Assembly (NCBI GenBank): GCA_019636385.1
Contig: JAHBXT010000003.1
Coordinates: 930,001-994,000, forward strand
Length of the DNA stretch: 64,000 nt
Reading direction: 5' to 3'
Origin: Pirellulaceae bacterium
GTDB lineage: Bacteria; Planctomycetota; Planctomycetia; Pirellulales; Pirellulaceae
Shown here: positions 27,151-36,588 of the stretch, in pieces
Layout: every line of letters begins with the position of its first letter
How positions within the stretch are numbered: the stretch's first letter is position 1
The notes under the pieces: model-generated
The model's database searches: none
Told to the model about the DNA's origin: nothing
What the model saw: the letters and a program-made list of their open reading frames with translations, nothing else
Translations under genes and position numbers: made by a program

Positions 27151-29508
27151 CTACGGCTGGTGGATCACCGTCGTGGCGTGGTGATTCTGCCGGGCGTGTG
27201 GCACGTCTGAACATTGCAGGCAGCGCAGAATCTCTTCGCCGGTGGCCGGCAAGGTTAGTGCTTGGGCCGAAATGACGGAATGTCGCCGCAAAGCATCCTT
27301 GGCTGCGGCCCACACGCACACTGCGAGCAGCAGAGGCGGTTCCCCGACGGCTTTGCTCCGCCCCACCGTTAGAACGTTGTCCGAGTTTTCGAAGAAGCTG
27401 CATCGCAATACTGGGGGGATATCGGTAATCGCTGGAATTTTGTAGGTAGTTGGTGAATGCGATAAGAGCCGCCCTTGGTCGTCATAAATCAGCGCCTCGG
27501 CGGTTACCCACCCCATGCCTTGCACAAAGCCGCCGAAAATCTGGCCCTGGTCAATGCCTGGATTTATTGACTGACCAATATCCATCAGAATATCCACTTG
27601 TTGTACTTGCAACTGCCCAGTGAAGCGATCGATCGAGACTTCGGCCACCGCTGCGCCTTGCGTAAAATACAAAAACGGATTGCCTTTGCCAGTGTCGCGA
27701 TTAAAGTCCACGCCCGGCGTCTTATAGAAGCCGCGTGCTCCCAAGTCGATGCGTTCCAATCGCGCTCGCTTTGACAGCTCTGCAAAGCTAATTCTGGAAT
27801 CATTGGGGCAGCGATCATCATACACCCAGCCATCGTGGAACACGACATTGCTAGGCGATTCACACAAGCCTAGCTCTGGTTTGGTAAACGTGCGAGCCAC
27901 AAAACTGGCTAGCCGCTCACGAATGGTGCGACACGCATCTACGGCGGCAGCTCCATTCAAGTCTGTTCCCGCCGAAGCTGCTGTCGGTGAGGTATTGTTG
28001 TTCTTCTCGGTCGAGGTAGGCATCACGATTACGTTGTGCCAGTCGATGCCAAATTCATCCGCTACGATCTGCCGAATCTTGGTGTTAAGTCCCTGCCCCA
28101 TTTCCGTACCACCCGTGCTGACCTGAACAGTACCATCGGTGTAAACATTCACCAGCGCGTTAGCTTGGTTCAGAAACTTTGTAGTAAACGAGATGCCAAA
28201 CTTCACAGGAGTCACAGCAATGCCACGCAGAACGCAGGGATCTTCGGCAGACGATTCGATTGCTTTTCGACGGGTTGCATACTGTGAATTCACGACCACG
28301 GCCGACAATATCTCGGGTAGATGGTTGCGAGCATAGATTTGTCCATAAGGCGTTTGATTGCGCTGACCGACGCCATACAAATTGCGCATCCGCACCTCGA
28401 AGCTATCCACGTTCAATTGGCCAGCTATCTCCTCGATAATATTCTCGATGATCGCGACGGCCTGCGGTCCTCCGAATCCACGAAACGCTGTGTTGGGAGG
28501 AAGATTCGTAAAACAGACACGACCGGTAATTTCGACATCGCTCAAGTAGTAGGCGTTGTCGATATGCATCATCGTCCGCTCCAGTACGGATGTCGAAAGA
28601 TCGGCAGCAGCTCCACCGTTGGAGTAAATCTGCACTTGCAAAGCGCCGATGCGTCCTGACTCATCAAAGCCAACTTTCCAATCGGTTTGATATGCATGTC
28701 GTTTTCCGGTAATTTGCATATCTTGGTCTTTGCCGTAGATCAATCGCGCAGGCCTTCCGGACTTCATCGCGACCAAGGCGGCGTAGGCGGCGGGCAGAGC
28801 TGCTTGCGTTTCCTTGCCTCCAAACGCACCACCCATGCGTTTGCAAATCGCGACCACTTGATGATTTCCAACGCCTAAAACCTCGGCGACCACATTCTGA
28901 ATTTCGGTTGTATTCTGCGTAGACGAAAGCACGGTCACTTGGCCGGCTTCGCCCGGTATCGCGATTGCCGCTTGCGATTCCAGGTAAAACTGCTCCTGGC
29001 CACCGCTTATAAAACGGCCTGATAGCGTATGTTGGCAACGCGCCATCGCCTGTGCCGCATCTCCCTGTGCGATTGTGCGCGGGATGCCGATATAGCGCTG
29101 GGCGCGGATGGCTTCATCGATCGACAGGATCGGTGTCGTGCTGGCGATCGCCAGCTTGACGGCCGCAGTGGCTTGGCGCAGCGACTGCTCGTCAATGGCC
29201 GCCACCAGTGCGATTGGTTGTCCCACATACAACACGTTCTCGCCGGCCAGAACAGGTTCGTCCTGAAACAAAGGTCCAAAGACCTTATGGCCGGGAATAT
29301 CCGCATGTGTTAACACCGCTACTACACCCGGCATCTGTCGAGCCGCATCTAGGTCGATCGCTTGCAACTTGCCCGATGCGACAGGACTGCCAACGACTCC
29401 AACTACCAATTCATTTTCGTAGCGCGGAAGATCATCTAAATAGTCGGCTCGACCGGTAACATGCCCTTGGGCTGAATCATGAGGAATGGTCTGGCCTACG
29501 TAGCTCAT
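27151..29508 (-). CDS. xdhB: Xanthine dehydrogenase, molybdopterin-binding subunit
   Basis: Oxidises hypoxanthine to xanthine and xanthine to urate. The 785-residue subunit has the catalytic features of true XDH: GQEQFYLESQA near 160, GGAFGGKETQ near 226 (Glu for purine binding), NTAFRGFGGPQA near 342 (Arg that steers the substrate), EMGQGLNTKIRQI, and the catalytic Glu in AVGEPPLLLAV near 722. The N-terminal part begins VGQTIPHDSAQGHVTGRA, typical of the bacterial large subunit. It overlaps the small-subunit gene by four bases (ATGA), so the pair is co-translated. No Tat signal, so cytoplasmic, unlike the Ior-type enzyme at 17 kb. Confidence 0.92.
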   Translation of the reverse strand: MSYVGQTIPHDSAQGHVTGRADYLDDLPRYENELVVGVVGSPVASGKLQAIDLDAARQMPGVVAVLTHADIPGHKVFGPLFQDEPVLAGENVLYVGQPIALVAAIDEQSLRQATAAVKLAIASTTPILSIDEAIRAQRYIGIPRTIAQGDAAQAMARCQHTLSGRFISGGQEQFYLESQAAIAIPGEAGQVTVLSSTQNTTEIQNVVAEVLGVGNHQVVAICKRMGGAFGGKETQAALPAAYAALVAMKSGRPARLIYGKDQDMQITGKRHAYQTDWKVGFDESGRIGALQVQIYSNGGAAADLSTSVLERTMMHIDNAYYLSDVEITGRVCFTNLPPNTAFRGFGGPQAVAIIENIIEEIAGQLNVDSFEVRMRNLYGVGQRNQTPYGQIYARNHLPEILSAVVVNSQYATRRKAIESSAEDPCVLRGIAVTPVKFGISFTTKFLNQANALVNVYTDGTVQVSTGGTEMGQGLNTKIRQIVADEFGIDWHNVIVMPTSTEKNNNTSPTAASAGTDLNGAAAVDACRTIRERLASFVARTFTKPELGLCESPSNVVFHDGWVYDDRCPNDSRISFAELSKRARLERIDLGARGFYKTPGVDFNRDTGKGNPFLYFTQGAAVAEVSIDRFTGQLQVQQVDILMDIGQSINPGIDQGQIFGGFVQGMGWVTAEALIYDDQGRLLSHSPTTYKIPAITDIPPVLRCSFFENSDNVLTVGRSKAVGEPPLLLAVCVWAAAKDALRRHSVISAQALTLPATGEEILRCLQCSDVPHARQNHHATTVIHQP

Positions 29509-30938
29509 CTGGTTTCCTCACAATAGAATTTCGCTAGAACATTCTTAGCCAGTTGATACCGATAGTCGGCCGAGCCACGCACGTCGCTGATCGGAGAAAT
29601 CTCTTCGACAACCAACGCGCCCGCAGCCTGCATGGTCTGCATCGTAAAGGGTTGGTTTTGCAGAAAGGCCTCAGTGCGCGGGAGCCTAACAACCGTTGGA
29701 CCCACTGCCCCAAACGCGAGTGAGGCTTGCTGTACAACATCAGACTCGATGTGCATACGAATCGCAGCCGTAAACGTTGAGATGTCCAAATCGCGTCGCC
29801 GCGAAACCTTGTACAACCGCAAGCGATCCACCGGGCTGAATCTTGGCAACATGACTCTTGCAATCATCTCTGTTGGTCCGAGATGAATCTGCTTGTAAGC
29901 CTTGTAGAATCGGTTGATATTGACCCACCGGCTACCTTCACAGCCCACCAGCTCCAGTTGGCACTCCAAGACATGCAGCAGCGGCAACGAGTCTGCGATA
30001 GGCGAAGCATTCGCGAGATTGCCGCCAATAGTGCCCATGTTGCGAATCTGGGGCGAGCCAAATATCTTGATGATCTCGGCGAACTGAGGGAAATGCTGCT
30101 GGCAAACAGGCAGTATTTCTGTCCATGAAACTGCCGCGCCAATCGTAATTGCATCGGTCGCAACTTCGATCGACTTCAAGGCTTCGATGTGGCGGAGCAC
30201 GATCGCCACGTCAGGACAGGCATGAAGTTTATTGGCTTGCACACCCACGTCGGTTGCCCCAGCGATCCACCGCGCTGCCGGAAATGCGCTCTTTAGCTGA
30301 ACGCACTCTGCCAGCTGTCGCGGCACAAACAGCCGCTGGTTCTCATGCTGGATGCAAACGCTATCGTCCTGGTAAGGCCGATACATAGTTTGCAGAGTCT
30401 GCATCGCATAGCGGTTTTCAAGGGCTTGGTAATCCGAACTGCTCGCTTGCTGGCAGGCGCTCAAGATTGGCTGATACCCGGTACAGCGACACAGATTACC
30501 AGACAGTTCCAGCGGCCAGTCACAGGGCTGATCACGAGCGACTGGATTGGCAACCCTTTGACGTTCCATCACTGCCGTCATGGCCATCACAAAGCCGGGG
30601 GTACAAAACCCGCATTGCGACCCCTGACAATCAATCATTGCCTGTTGCACGCTGGTTAGCCGCTGTGGATCGCTCAGCCCCTCGACGGTGACAATATGCG
30701 TTCCATCCAATTGGAACAGAAAAGCGATACACGCGTCGATGGGGTAGTAGATTGGCTGGGCTTGTCGCAAATCGGCGACCAGTACGCTGCAAGAACCGCA
30801 GTCCCCCTCTTCGCAGACAACTTTTGTGCCCGTTAATCGCAAGCGCTGACGGAGGTATCTGCTCAGCGTCAGCCAAGCCTCCTGGCCGGACACTTGGTGA
30901 GCTTGACCATTGATATAGAACAATAGGTAGTCGCGCAT
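29505..30938 (-). CDS. xdhA: Xanthine dehydrogenase, Fe-S/FAD small subunit
   Basis: Carries electrons from the molybdenum centre to NAD+ via two 2Fe-2S clusters and FAD. In 477 residues: cluster Cys in CEEGDCGSCSVLV near 42-50 and a further Cys near 69; the second cluster in GSQCGFCTPGFVMAM near 112 and NLCRCTGYQPI near 150; FAD domain from about 185, with WIAGATDVGVQANK and the diagnostic IRNMGTIGGNLANASPIADS near 305; and YKVSRRRDLDISTF near 385. First gene of the leftward XDH operon; its start is 143 bases from the start of the divergent ureide operon, implying a shared control region. Confidence 0.93.
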   Translation of the reverse strand: MRDYLLFYINGQAHQVSGQEAWLTLSRYLRQRLRLTGTKVVCEEGDCGSCSVLVADLRQAQPIYYPIDACIAFLFQLDGTHIVTVEGLSDPQRLTSVQQAMIDCQGSQCGFCTPGFVMAMTAVMERQRVANPVARDQPCDWPLELSGNLCRCTGYQPILSACQQASSSDYQALENRYAMQTLQTMYRPYQDDSVCIQHENQRLFVPRQLAECVQLKSAFPAARWIAGATDVGVQANKLHACPDVAIVLRHIEALKSIEVATDAITIGAAVSWTEILPVCQQHFPQFAEIIKIFGSPQIRNMGTIGGNLANASPIADSLPLLHVLECQLELVGCEGSRWVNINRFYKAYKQIHLGPTEMIARVMLPRFSPVDRLRLYKVSRRRDLDISTFTAAIRMHIESDVVQQASLAFGAVGPTVVRLPRTEAFLQNQPFTMQTMQAAGALVVEEISPISDVRGSADYRYQLAKNVLAKFYCEETR

Positions 30939-31081
30939 GGCAAGCCGTGCATCTAATCGTCGCTAGATTTCGCTCAGCCAGTTCCTGTTGACGGCTGGCG
31001 TGAATAAGCTACCGCGAGATACTATACTATCCCGGCCAGTTTTTTCGAGCAGCGTTTCCACAGCCAACAGGGTAAATTGAG
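30939..31081. promoter_or_regulatory. Divergent control region of the purine island
   Basis: The only spacer between the leftward xdhAB and the rightward ureide operon. It contains TATACT (31023-31028) as a possible rightward -10 and a TTGACG (30988-30993) that is too far upstream to be its -35. The inverted repeat GCCAG (30977-30981) / CTGGC (30995-30999) is a weak operator candidate. No regulator gene lies nearby. Confidence 0.35.
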
Positions 31082-32326
31082 TTGTTGCCAGATTTTTCCG
31101 CTCTCGCTGCTGAAATCATGCAGCGCTGCGACCAGATCGCTGCACATAGCGAATTGCCCGGAAAGGTTTGTCGCACCTTCTGCTCGCCGGCCACGGCTGG
31201 AGCGGTCCAGTTGGTTAAGCAATGGATGTGTGCGGCTGGATTGACGGTTCAATTGGATGCAGCCTGCAACGTAATCGGGCGCTCAGCGGTAGATCAACGG
31301 CCTGCATTGCTGATTGGCTCGCACATTGACACGGTGCCTGATGGCGGAAGATTCGACGGTGCGCTAGGGATAATGTTTGCTATTGCGGCAGCGCAGATGT
31401 TTCAAGCCAGATCGACTGAACTACCTTTTACGATTCAGGCTATTGCCTTTTCAGAAGAGGAGGGCGTGCGTTTTCGAACTCCCTACATTGGATCGCGAGC
31501 TTTAGCTGGTTGCTTTGACCTTCAGTTGCTGGAGCGCACTGACAACCAAGGAATCCCGATGTGGCAAGCCATGCAGTCATTTGGAGGACAGCCAGAAAAT
31601 ATCGCTGCGGCAACTTTACCTGCTAATCGGGTTCTGGCCTTCTTGGAGCCACATATCGAACAGGGCCCAGTACTGGAAACTTCCCAGTTGGCTGTGGGTC
31701 TGGTCGATGGCATCGCAGGACAGACACGTGCCACCGCTCGGTTTGTCGGGCGGGCGGCACATGCCGGAACCACTCCTATGCATTTGAGGGCGGACGCTCT
31801 GGCGGCGGCAGCTCAGTGGATTCTGGCCGTGGAACAGTATGCTCGCGACACGCCCGGGTTGGTTGCCACCATCGGCTACGCTCAAATTCACCCCAACACG
31901 CCTAACGTCATTGCTGGAGAAGTCGTCGTGCGGCTGGACGCCCGCCACCAGTTGGATACGGTACGTCACGCTGCAGCTAAACATTTGCAGGCGATTGGTC
32001 AACAAGTTGCCAGCTCACGAGGATTGGCATTTCACTGGGAAGACTGCCAAGAACAAGCGGCTGTGGCGCTAGATTCTCGATTGATTGCTACCCTGGAGTC
32101 CGCCTGCCATGTGGCTCAGCAACCCGTCTTACGGTTGACTAGCGGGGCAGGACACGATGCGGTGGTCATGTCCCGCCTTGCTCCCACCGCGATGCTGTTC
32201 CTGCGCTGCAAGCATGGTATTAGCCATCATCCAGATGAATCAGTTCAGGTCAGCGATGTTGAAGCGGGCCTGCGGGTAATGTATCACTTTATTGACCTGC
32301 TAGCCGCTGCTTTCAGAAACTCTTAA
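31082..32326 (+). CDS. allC: Allantoate amidohydrolase (M20 family)
   Basis: Hydrolyses allantoate to ureidoglycine, CO2 and ammonia; cytoplasmic, two-metal (Mn/Zn) enzyme. The 414-residue length matches the family. Metal and catalytic motifs of M20 amidohydrolases are visible: GSHIDTVPDGGRFDGALG near 80, SEEEGVRFRTPYIGSRALAG near 126, EPHIEQGPVLE near 191, and GAGHDAV and KHGISHHPDESV near 360-385. SEEEGVRF with IGSR fits AllC/carbamoylase proteins rather than the ureidoglycolate enzyme two genes on. Start assigned to TTG 31082, with a weak AGGG upstream; the first ATG, at 31118, would shorten it by 12 residues. First gene of a seven-gene operon. N-carbamoyl-amino-acid hydrolase is the alternative, disfavoured by context. 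Confidence 0.82.
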   Translation: MLPDFSALAAEIMQRCDQIAAHSELPGKVCRTFCSPATAGAVQLVKQWMCAAGLTVQLDAACNVIGRSAVDQRPALLIGSHIDTVPDGGRFDGALGIMFAIAAAQMFQARSTELPFTIQAIAFSEEEGVRFRTPYIGSRALAGCFDLQLLERTDNQGIPMWQAMQSFGGQPENIAAATLPANRVLAFLEPHIEQGPVLETSQLAVGLVDGIAGQTRATARFVGRAAHAGTTPMHLRADALAAAAQWILAVEQYARDTPGLVATIGYAQIHPNTPNVIAGEVVVRLDARHQLDTVRHAAAKHLQAIGQQVASSRGLAFHWEDCQEQAAVALDSRLIATLESACHVAQQPVLRLTSGAGHDAVVMSRLAPTAMLFLRCKHGISHHPDESVQVSDVEAGLRVMYHFIDLLAAAFRNS

Positions 32327-32342
32327 TTAACCTACCATCCAC

Positions 32343-33113
32343 ATGAGCACTTCACTGAACGTATTTGGATCGACTCGTTCCAGCATTGAGCGCAATCATG
32401 CTTTGATCACTCCCGACACACACGTCCGAGCCCCCTTGGTCGGCTGGCGCAACACTGAAGCCATCATTCACATATCGCCCGCGTTAGGCGCGCGCTTCAT
32501 GCAGTACACGGCTTTAATGGGCGCGGCGTCTGGTAGCGATGTGCTACCTGACACGGTTGAGCGGTTTATTTACGTCACCAGCGGCTGCGTGACATTGCAC
32601 TCAGCAGCCACCAATCAGAGACATATGTTAGCTGAAGGTCATTATGCCTATCTGCCTGCCGGTTCAGATTGGATCGCGGAAGCCAAGCAACCTGCGAACT
32701 TGGCGGTGTTTGAAAAGCAATTTATACCGCTTAAGGGGTCTCGCGAGGCTCCACCAGCCGTTATCGGCGATGCTTCGAAAGTCAGCTCTGAGCCGTTTAT
32801 GGGAGATTCGGACGCGCAATTGAAAACTTTGCTGCCCCAAGACCCACAGTTCGATATGGCGGTAAATTTGTTTACCTTCCAGCCTGGAGCGACATTACCT
32901 CTGGTGGAAATCCATGTCATGGAACATGGATTGTTACTGCTAGAGGGAGCGGGCGTTTATCGACTGGGCGATCGCTACTATCCAATCACGGCTGGTGACG
33001 TGATATGGATGGCCAGCTATTGCCCGCAATGGTGGGTCGCCATGGGTAAGGCGCCTTCGACATATCTGTACTACAAGGACGTCTATCGCGATTCATTAGA
33101 GGACTGGAGATGA
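32343..33113 (+). CDS. allE: (S)-Ureidoglycine aminohydrolase, bicupin
   Basis: Converts ureidoglycine to (S)-ureidoglycolate and ammonia; a Mn-dependent two-cupin enzyme (AllE in enterobacteria, UGLYAH in plants). The 256-residue protein starts with the family-like NHALITPDTHVRAPLVGW. The C-terminal cupin has the metal set: Glu and His in LVEIHVMEHGLLLLEG near 193-200 and CPQWW near 227. The length is normal. It lies 16 bases after allC and overlaps the next gene by ATGA (33110-33113), placing it between the two amidohydrolases whose reactions flank it. Confidence 0.9.
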   Translation: MSTSLNVFGSTRSSIERNHALITPDTHVRAPLVGWRNTEAIIHISPALGARFMQYTALMGAASGSDVLPDTVERFIYVTSGCVTLHSAATNQRHMLAEGHYAYLPAGSDWIAEAKQPANLAVFEKQFIPLKGSREAPPAVIGDASKVSSEPFMGDSDAQLKTLLPQDPQFDMAVNLFTFQPGATLPLVEIHVMEHGLLLLEGAGVYRLGDRYYPITAGDVIWMASYCPQWWVAMGKAPSTYLYYKDVYRDSLEDWR

Positions 33114-34375
33114 ATGCGCAGCGGTGGAACGTCGATGGTCAGCGGTTGAATCGCGAACTGCTGCAATTGGCTACATTTAGCGATGTTTCACCTCCGGCAG
33201 TCACGCGAGTTGTATTTTCGCAGGCCGATCAAGCCGCTCGACAGTATTTACTAGAGCTATTTCAAACCTGCGATCTGCAGGTGCGTATCGATGCTGTGGG
33301 AAATATTTTCGCGCGCTGGGTCGGCAGCCAGCCAGCGTTGCCCGCCGTCGGCACCGGATCGCATTGCGATGCCATTCCCCATTCCGGTCGCTTTGATGGC
33401 ACGGTAGGCGTGCTGGGCGGATTGGAGGCTATTCGTGCACTAAAATCTGCCGGCTTTGAACCCAAGCGGTCGATCGAATTAGTGATGTTTACAGCTGAAG
33501 AGCCCACGCGATATGGCCTGGGTTGTTTGGGATCGAGATTGATGGCTGGGGTACTGCCGCCCGAGCGTGCCAGTCGGTTGACCGACGATCAGGGCCATAC
33601 ACTCGAAGCCACGCGCACGGCATTTGGTTTAGAAGGTGCGTTGAGTTCAGTAAGACTCGCCACCGATTATTTTGCTCACTGGATCGAGCTGCACATCGAA
33701 CAAGGTCCGCTTCTTGAACAACAACAGATTCCCATTGGCATCGTTCAAGCGATCGCGGCACCTGCTGCGCTGCGTTGTTCGTTCATCGGCCAGGGTGGGC
33801 ATGCAGGTACAGTCTTGATGGCCGACCGCAAAGACGCGTTTCTAGGTGCTGCCGCATTGGCGTTGGCCGTCCAGCAGCATGCGCTGGAACTGGGGTCAGT
33901 CGATACAGTGGCGACCACTGGCTACGTCAAAGTGCACCCGTGCGCGGTCAATAGTATCCCTGCGCAGGTCGACCTGGAAATAGACGTTCGCGATGTGGAT
34001 GCCGCTCGGCGCAATCGAGTGCTCGAGGCAATTCACAGCTCGGCAAAGTCAATTGCAGCGGAACGCGGCTTGCAAGTGTTGCTAGAGGTCATCAATGCTG
34101 ATCCTCCCGCCAGGTCATCCGCCACGATTGCATCAGCTATTCGGCACGCCTGTCAGGAGTTGGGCCTGGATTATCTGGAAATGACTAGTCGCGCGTACCA
34201 CGATACGCTGTTCATGGCGGTCATCGCACCGGTGGCCATGGTGTTCATCCCCTGTTACCGTGGGTATAGCCATCGGCCCGATGAATTCGTTGCGCTCGAC
34301 GCGCTGGAATGCGGCGTCAAAGTACTAGCGCACACGCTGGCAACATTATCCTCTGATTTGGAAGCTCCAGCATGA
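33110..34375 (+). CDS. Ureidoglycolate amidohydrolase (M20 family)
   Basis: Probably releases glyoxylate, CO2 and two ammonia from ureidoglycolate, the last step of the urease-free ureide route. The 421-residue protein is a paralogue of the allC product, with GSHCDAIPHSGRFDGTVG near 85, ELHIEQGPLLEQQ near 195 and GYSHRPDE near 387. It carries EEPTRYGLGCLGSRLMAG near 130, which from memory resembles plant ureidoglycolate amidohydrolase (UAH), where allC has EEEGVRF. That difference, together with the neighbours, is why I assign the later step here. A Cys replaces Ile in the first metal motif (SHCD against SHID). Four-base overlaps on both sides show tight coupling. Confidence 0.78.
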   Translation: MNAQRWNVDGQRLNRELLQLATFSDVSPPAVTRVVFSQADQAARQYLLELFQTCDLQVRIDAVGNIFARWVGSQPALPAVGTGSHCDAIPHSGRFDGTVGVLGGLEAIRALKSAGFEPKRSIELVMFTAEEPTRYGLGCLGSRLMAGVLPPERASRLTDDQGHTLEATRTAFGLEGALSSVRLATDYFAHWIELHIEQGPLLEQQQIPIGIVQAIAAPAALRCSFIGQGGHAGTVLMADRKDAFLGAAALALAVQQHALELGSVDTVATTGYVKVHPCAVNSIPAQVDLEIDVRDVDAARRNRVLEAIHSSAKSIAAERGLQVLLEVINADPPARSSATIASAIRHACQELGLDYLEMTSRAYHDTLFMAVIAPVAMVFIPCYRGYSHRPDEFVALDALECGVKVLAHTLATLSSDLEAPA

Positions 34376-35217
34376 ATGTTCAACTGCAAGCTCACAGTTA
34401 CGGCAAATCACAAGTTCGCTTTACCAAGGTGACGCGACAAGACAACTTCCACCACCTGGTCGAATGCACGGCTCACGTACAACTGGAGGGCCAGTTTGAA
34501 GAAACGTATCTGACCGGAGACAATTGCCAAGTGATACCGACAGATACGATCAAAAACACGGTCTATGCGGTAGCTCGCAGAGTCGAATGGGTCGATATTG
34601 AGAACTACGCCATGCAATTGACCGCTCACTTCTTAGAGCACTTTCGGCATGTCCGTTGCGCATCGGCTCGAATTGAGCAAATTTGCTGGCAGCGGGCGAT
34701 CGTCGCTGGCCAACCTCACGCGCATTCCTTTGTACGTGGGCCATTAGAAGTTGCCAAATGCCATGTCAAGCAGAGTCGTGAGCATTGCTTTGTCGAATCA
34801 GGCATCTCCGGCTTGCAAGTACTAAAAACAACTGCTTCGGGCTTTGTCGGTTACATCGTCGATTCTTATACGACCCTTCAGCCGACCGAGGATCGGGTTT
34901 TTGCAACCACCGTAGACTCGACGTGGCGTTGGACGGACCTTCCAACTCAATGCGATACTGTGCGCCAACGGGTTCGCTCAGCAATCTTGCAGATGTTCTC
35001 GAGCGAATACAGCCCGTCTGTGCAATATACGATTTATCGCATTGGTCACAGAGTCTTGCAGGACCTACCCGAGATTCGAGATATCACACTTGCCATGCCC
35101 AATCAGCATCGGCTGCTAGTGGATCTGTCGAGGTTGGGGCTGGACAATCCCAATGCCATTTTCTGCCCTACCGATGAACCCTACGGCGACATCTCAGCAA
35201 CCATTGGCCGAGCCTAA
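34372..35217 (+). CDS. Urate oxidase (cofactor-free uricase)
   Basis: Oxidises urate with O2 to 5-hydroxyisourate and H2O2 without metal or flavin. The 281-residue protein has two tunnelling-fold repeats. Expected residues are present: YGKSQVRFTKVTR near 10-22 with the catalytic Lys, VIPTDTIKNTVYAVAR near 51-66 with the catalytic Thr, and the His in PNQHRLLVDLSRLGL near 245; TIGRA ends the protein as in the family. Because H2O2 is made, a peroxidase or catalase is needed; none lies in the island, although a PrxQ gene is at 6 kb. Overlaps the previous gene by ATGA; followed after 27 bases by allantoinase. Confidence 0.92.
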   Translation: MNVQLQAHSYGKSQVRFTKVTRQDNFHHLVECTAHVQLEGQFEETYLTGDNCQVIPTDTIKNTVYAVARRVEWVDIENYAMQLTAHFLEHFRHVRCASARIEQICWQRAIVAGQPHAHSFVRGPLEVAKCHVKQSREHCFVESGISGLQVLKTTASGFVGYIVDSYTTLQPTEDRVFATTVDSTWRWTDLPTQCDTVRQRVRSAILQMFSSEYSPSVQYTIYRIGHRVLQDLPEIRDITLAMPNQHRLLVDLSRLGLDNPNAIFCPTDEPYGDISATIGRA

Positions 35218-35244
35218 GCCTTGGCAGACATCAAGGATACCCCG

Positions 35245-36588
35245 ATGAAACAACGCTTTGCCATCGCCAGCCGGCAGGTGGTTACGCCGGCCTGCATCGG
35301 TCCAGCAGCCATCGTCATTGCGGACGGCAAGATTGAGCAAGTCACCACCATGGCCAGGGCGGTCAGCCTGACAGAAGTTTTGGATTATGGCGACGCGGTC
35401 ATTGGCCCGGGACTGATCGACTCGCACATACATATCAACGAACCGGGACGCAGCGAATGGGAAGGCTTTGTCACCGCGACCCAGGCGGCGGCCGCAGGCG
35501 GCATTACGACGCTGATCGACATGCCGCTCAATAGTAGTCCAGTCACCACCAGTGCCGACGCACTACTGCAGAAGGTCGCTGCAGCGCAACACCAATGCTG
35601 GGTAGATGTTGGCTTTTACGGCGGTCTGGTGCCTACCAATCTGCAACACATTCCCGAATTGATTGACGCGGGCGTATTTGGCATCAAGGCCTTCCTGTGT
35701 GATTCTGGGTTGGAGGAATTCCCCGCCGTTACGCGCCGTGAACTTGATTTTGCAATGCGGCTCTTGGCTCAAGCCAACGTCCCCCTGTTAGTGCATGCGG
35801 AGCTAGCCGATGACCTGCCGCCTCCCATGACACGACCTGACTCGTATGTCGAGTATGTGCATTCACGGCCCAGCCGCTGGGAAATCAACGCCATTGGCAT
35901 GTTGCTGGAACTGGCGCGATTGCATGGCTGTCAGGTCCACATCGTACACTTGGCAACTGCCGATGCAGCCATCTGGCAGGAGCTGGCGGAAGCACGCCGC
36001 AACGGTGTCGCAGTCACTGTGGAGACCTGCCCACACTATCTTTACTTCGCAATGGAAGAGATAGCTGACCGGCAGCCCATCTATAAATGTGCTCCACCCA
36101 TTCGCTCCGCAGACAATCGGGCAGGCCTGCGCCGAGCTCTGCTGTTAGGCCTGATTGATACTATCGGCTCGGACCACAGCCCATGTCCTGCTGAGCTGAA
36201 ATGCATTGAAACTGGCAACGTGCAACTGGCTTGGGGAGGCATTGCCGGTGTACAGTTCATGCTGCCCGCAGTCTGGCAAGCCCTACAAGCTGACGGTGTG
36301 GAATTGCCTCAGTTGTTTCAGTGGATGTCGACACGACCTGCGCAGCTACTGAAACTTTCGCATCGCAAGGGCAGCATTCAACCTGGACTGGATGCCGACT
36401 TGGTCGTCTGGGACAGTACTCCAATCTGGAGTGTCCAACCGAATGAAGTTTTGCATCGCAATGGCATATCGCCCTATGTATTCAAGCTCCTGCGCGGCAA
36501 GACACTGAAGACCTTTGTGCGCGGACAGTTGGTCTATGATGGTGGCACGCTATCGAGCGCTCCCCAAGGAGATATCATTCGCCGATGA
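35245..36588 (+). CDS. allB: Allantoinase
   Basis: Opens the allantoin ring to allantoate. A cyclic amidohydrolase of 447 residues from the ATG at 35245, chosen because AAGGAT precedes it; a TTG at 35221 would add eight residues. All metal ligands of the binuclear site can be seen: DSHIHINEPGR near 60, the carbamylated Lys in GIKAFLCDSG near 146, VHAE near 183, HIVHLA near 232 and GSDHSPC near 310. The start of the protein (VVTPACIGPAAIVIADGKI) is typical of allantoinase/dihydropyrimidinase. Overlaps uraD by four bases. Confidence 0.93.
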   Translation: MKQRFAIASRQVVTPACIGPAAIVIADGKIEQVTTMARAVSLTEVLDYGDAVIGPGLIDSHIHINEPGRSEWEGFVTATQAAAAGGITTLIDMPLNSSPVTTSADALLQKVAAAQHQCWVDVGFYGGLVPTNLQHIPELIDAGVFGIKAFLCDSGLEEFPAVTRRELDFAMRLLAQANVPLLVHAELADDLPPPMTRPDSYVEYVHSRPSRWEINAIGMLLELARLHGCQVHIVHLATADAAIWQELAEARRNGVAVTVETCPHYLYFAMEEIADRQPIYKCAPPIRSADNRAGLRRALLLGLIDTIGSDHSPCPAELKCIETGNVQLAWGGIAGVQFMLPAVWQALQADGVELPQLFQWMSTRPAQLLKLSHRKGSIQPGLDADLVVWDSTPIWSVQPNEVLHRNGISPYVFKLLRGKTLKTFVRGQLVYDGGTLSSAPQGDIIRR

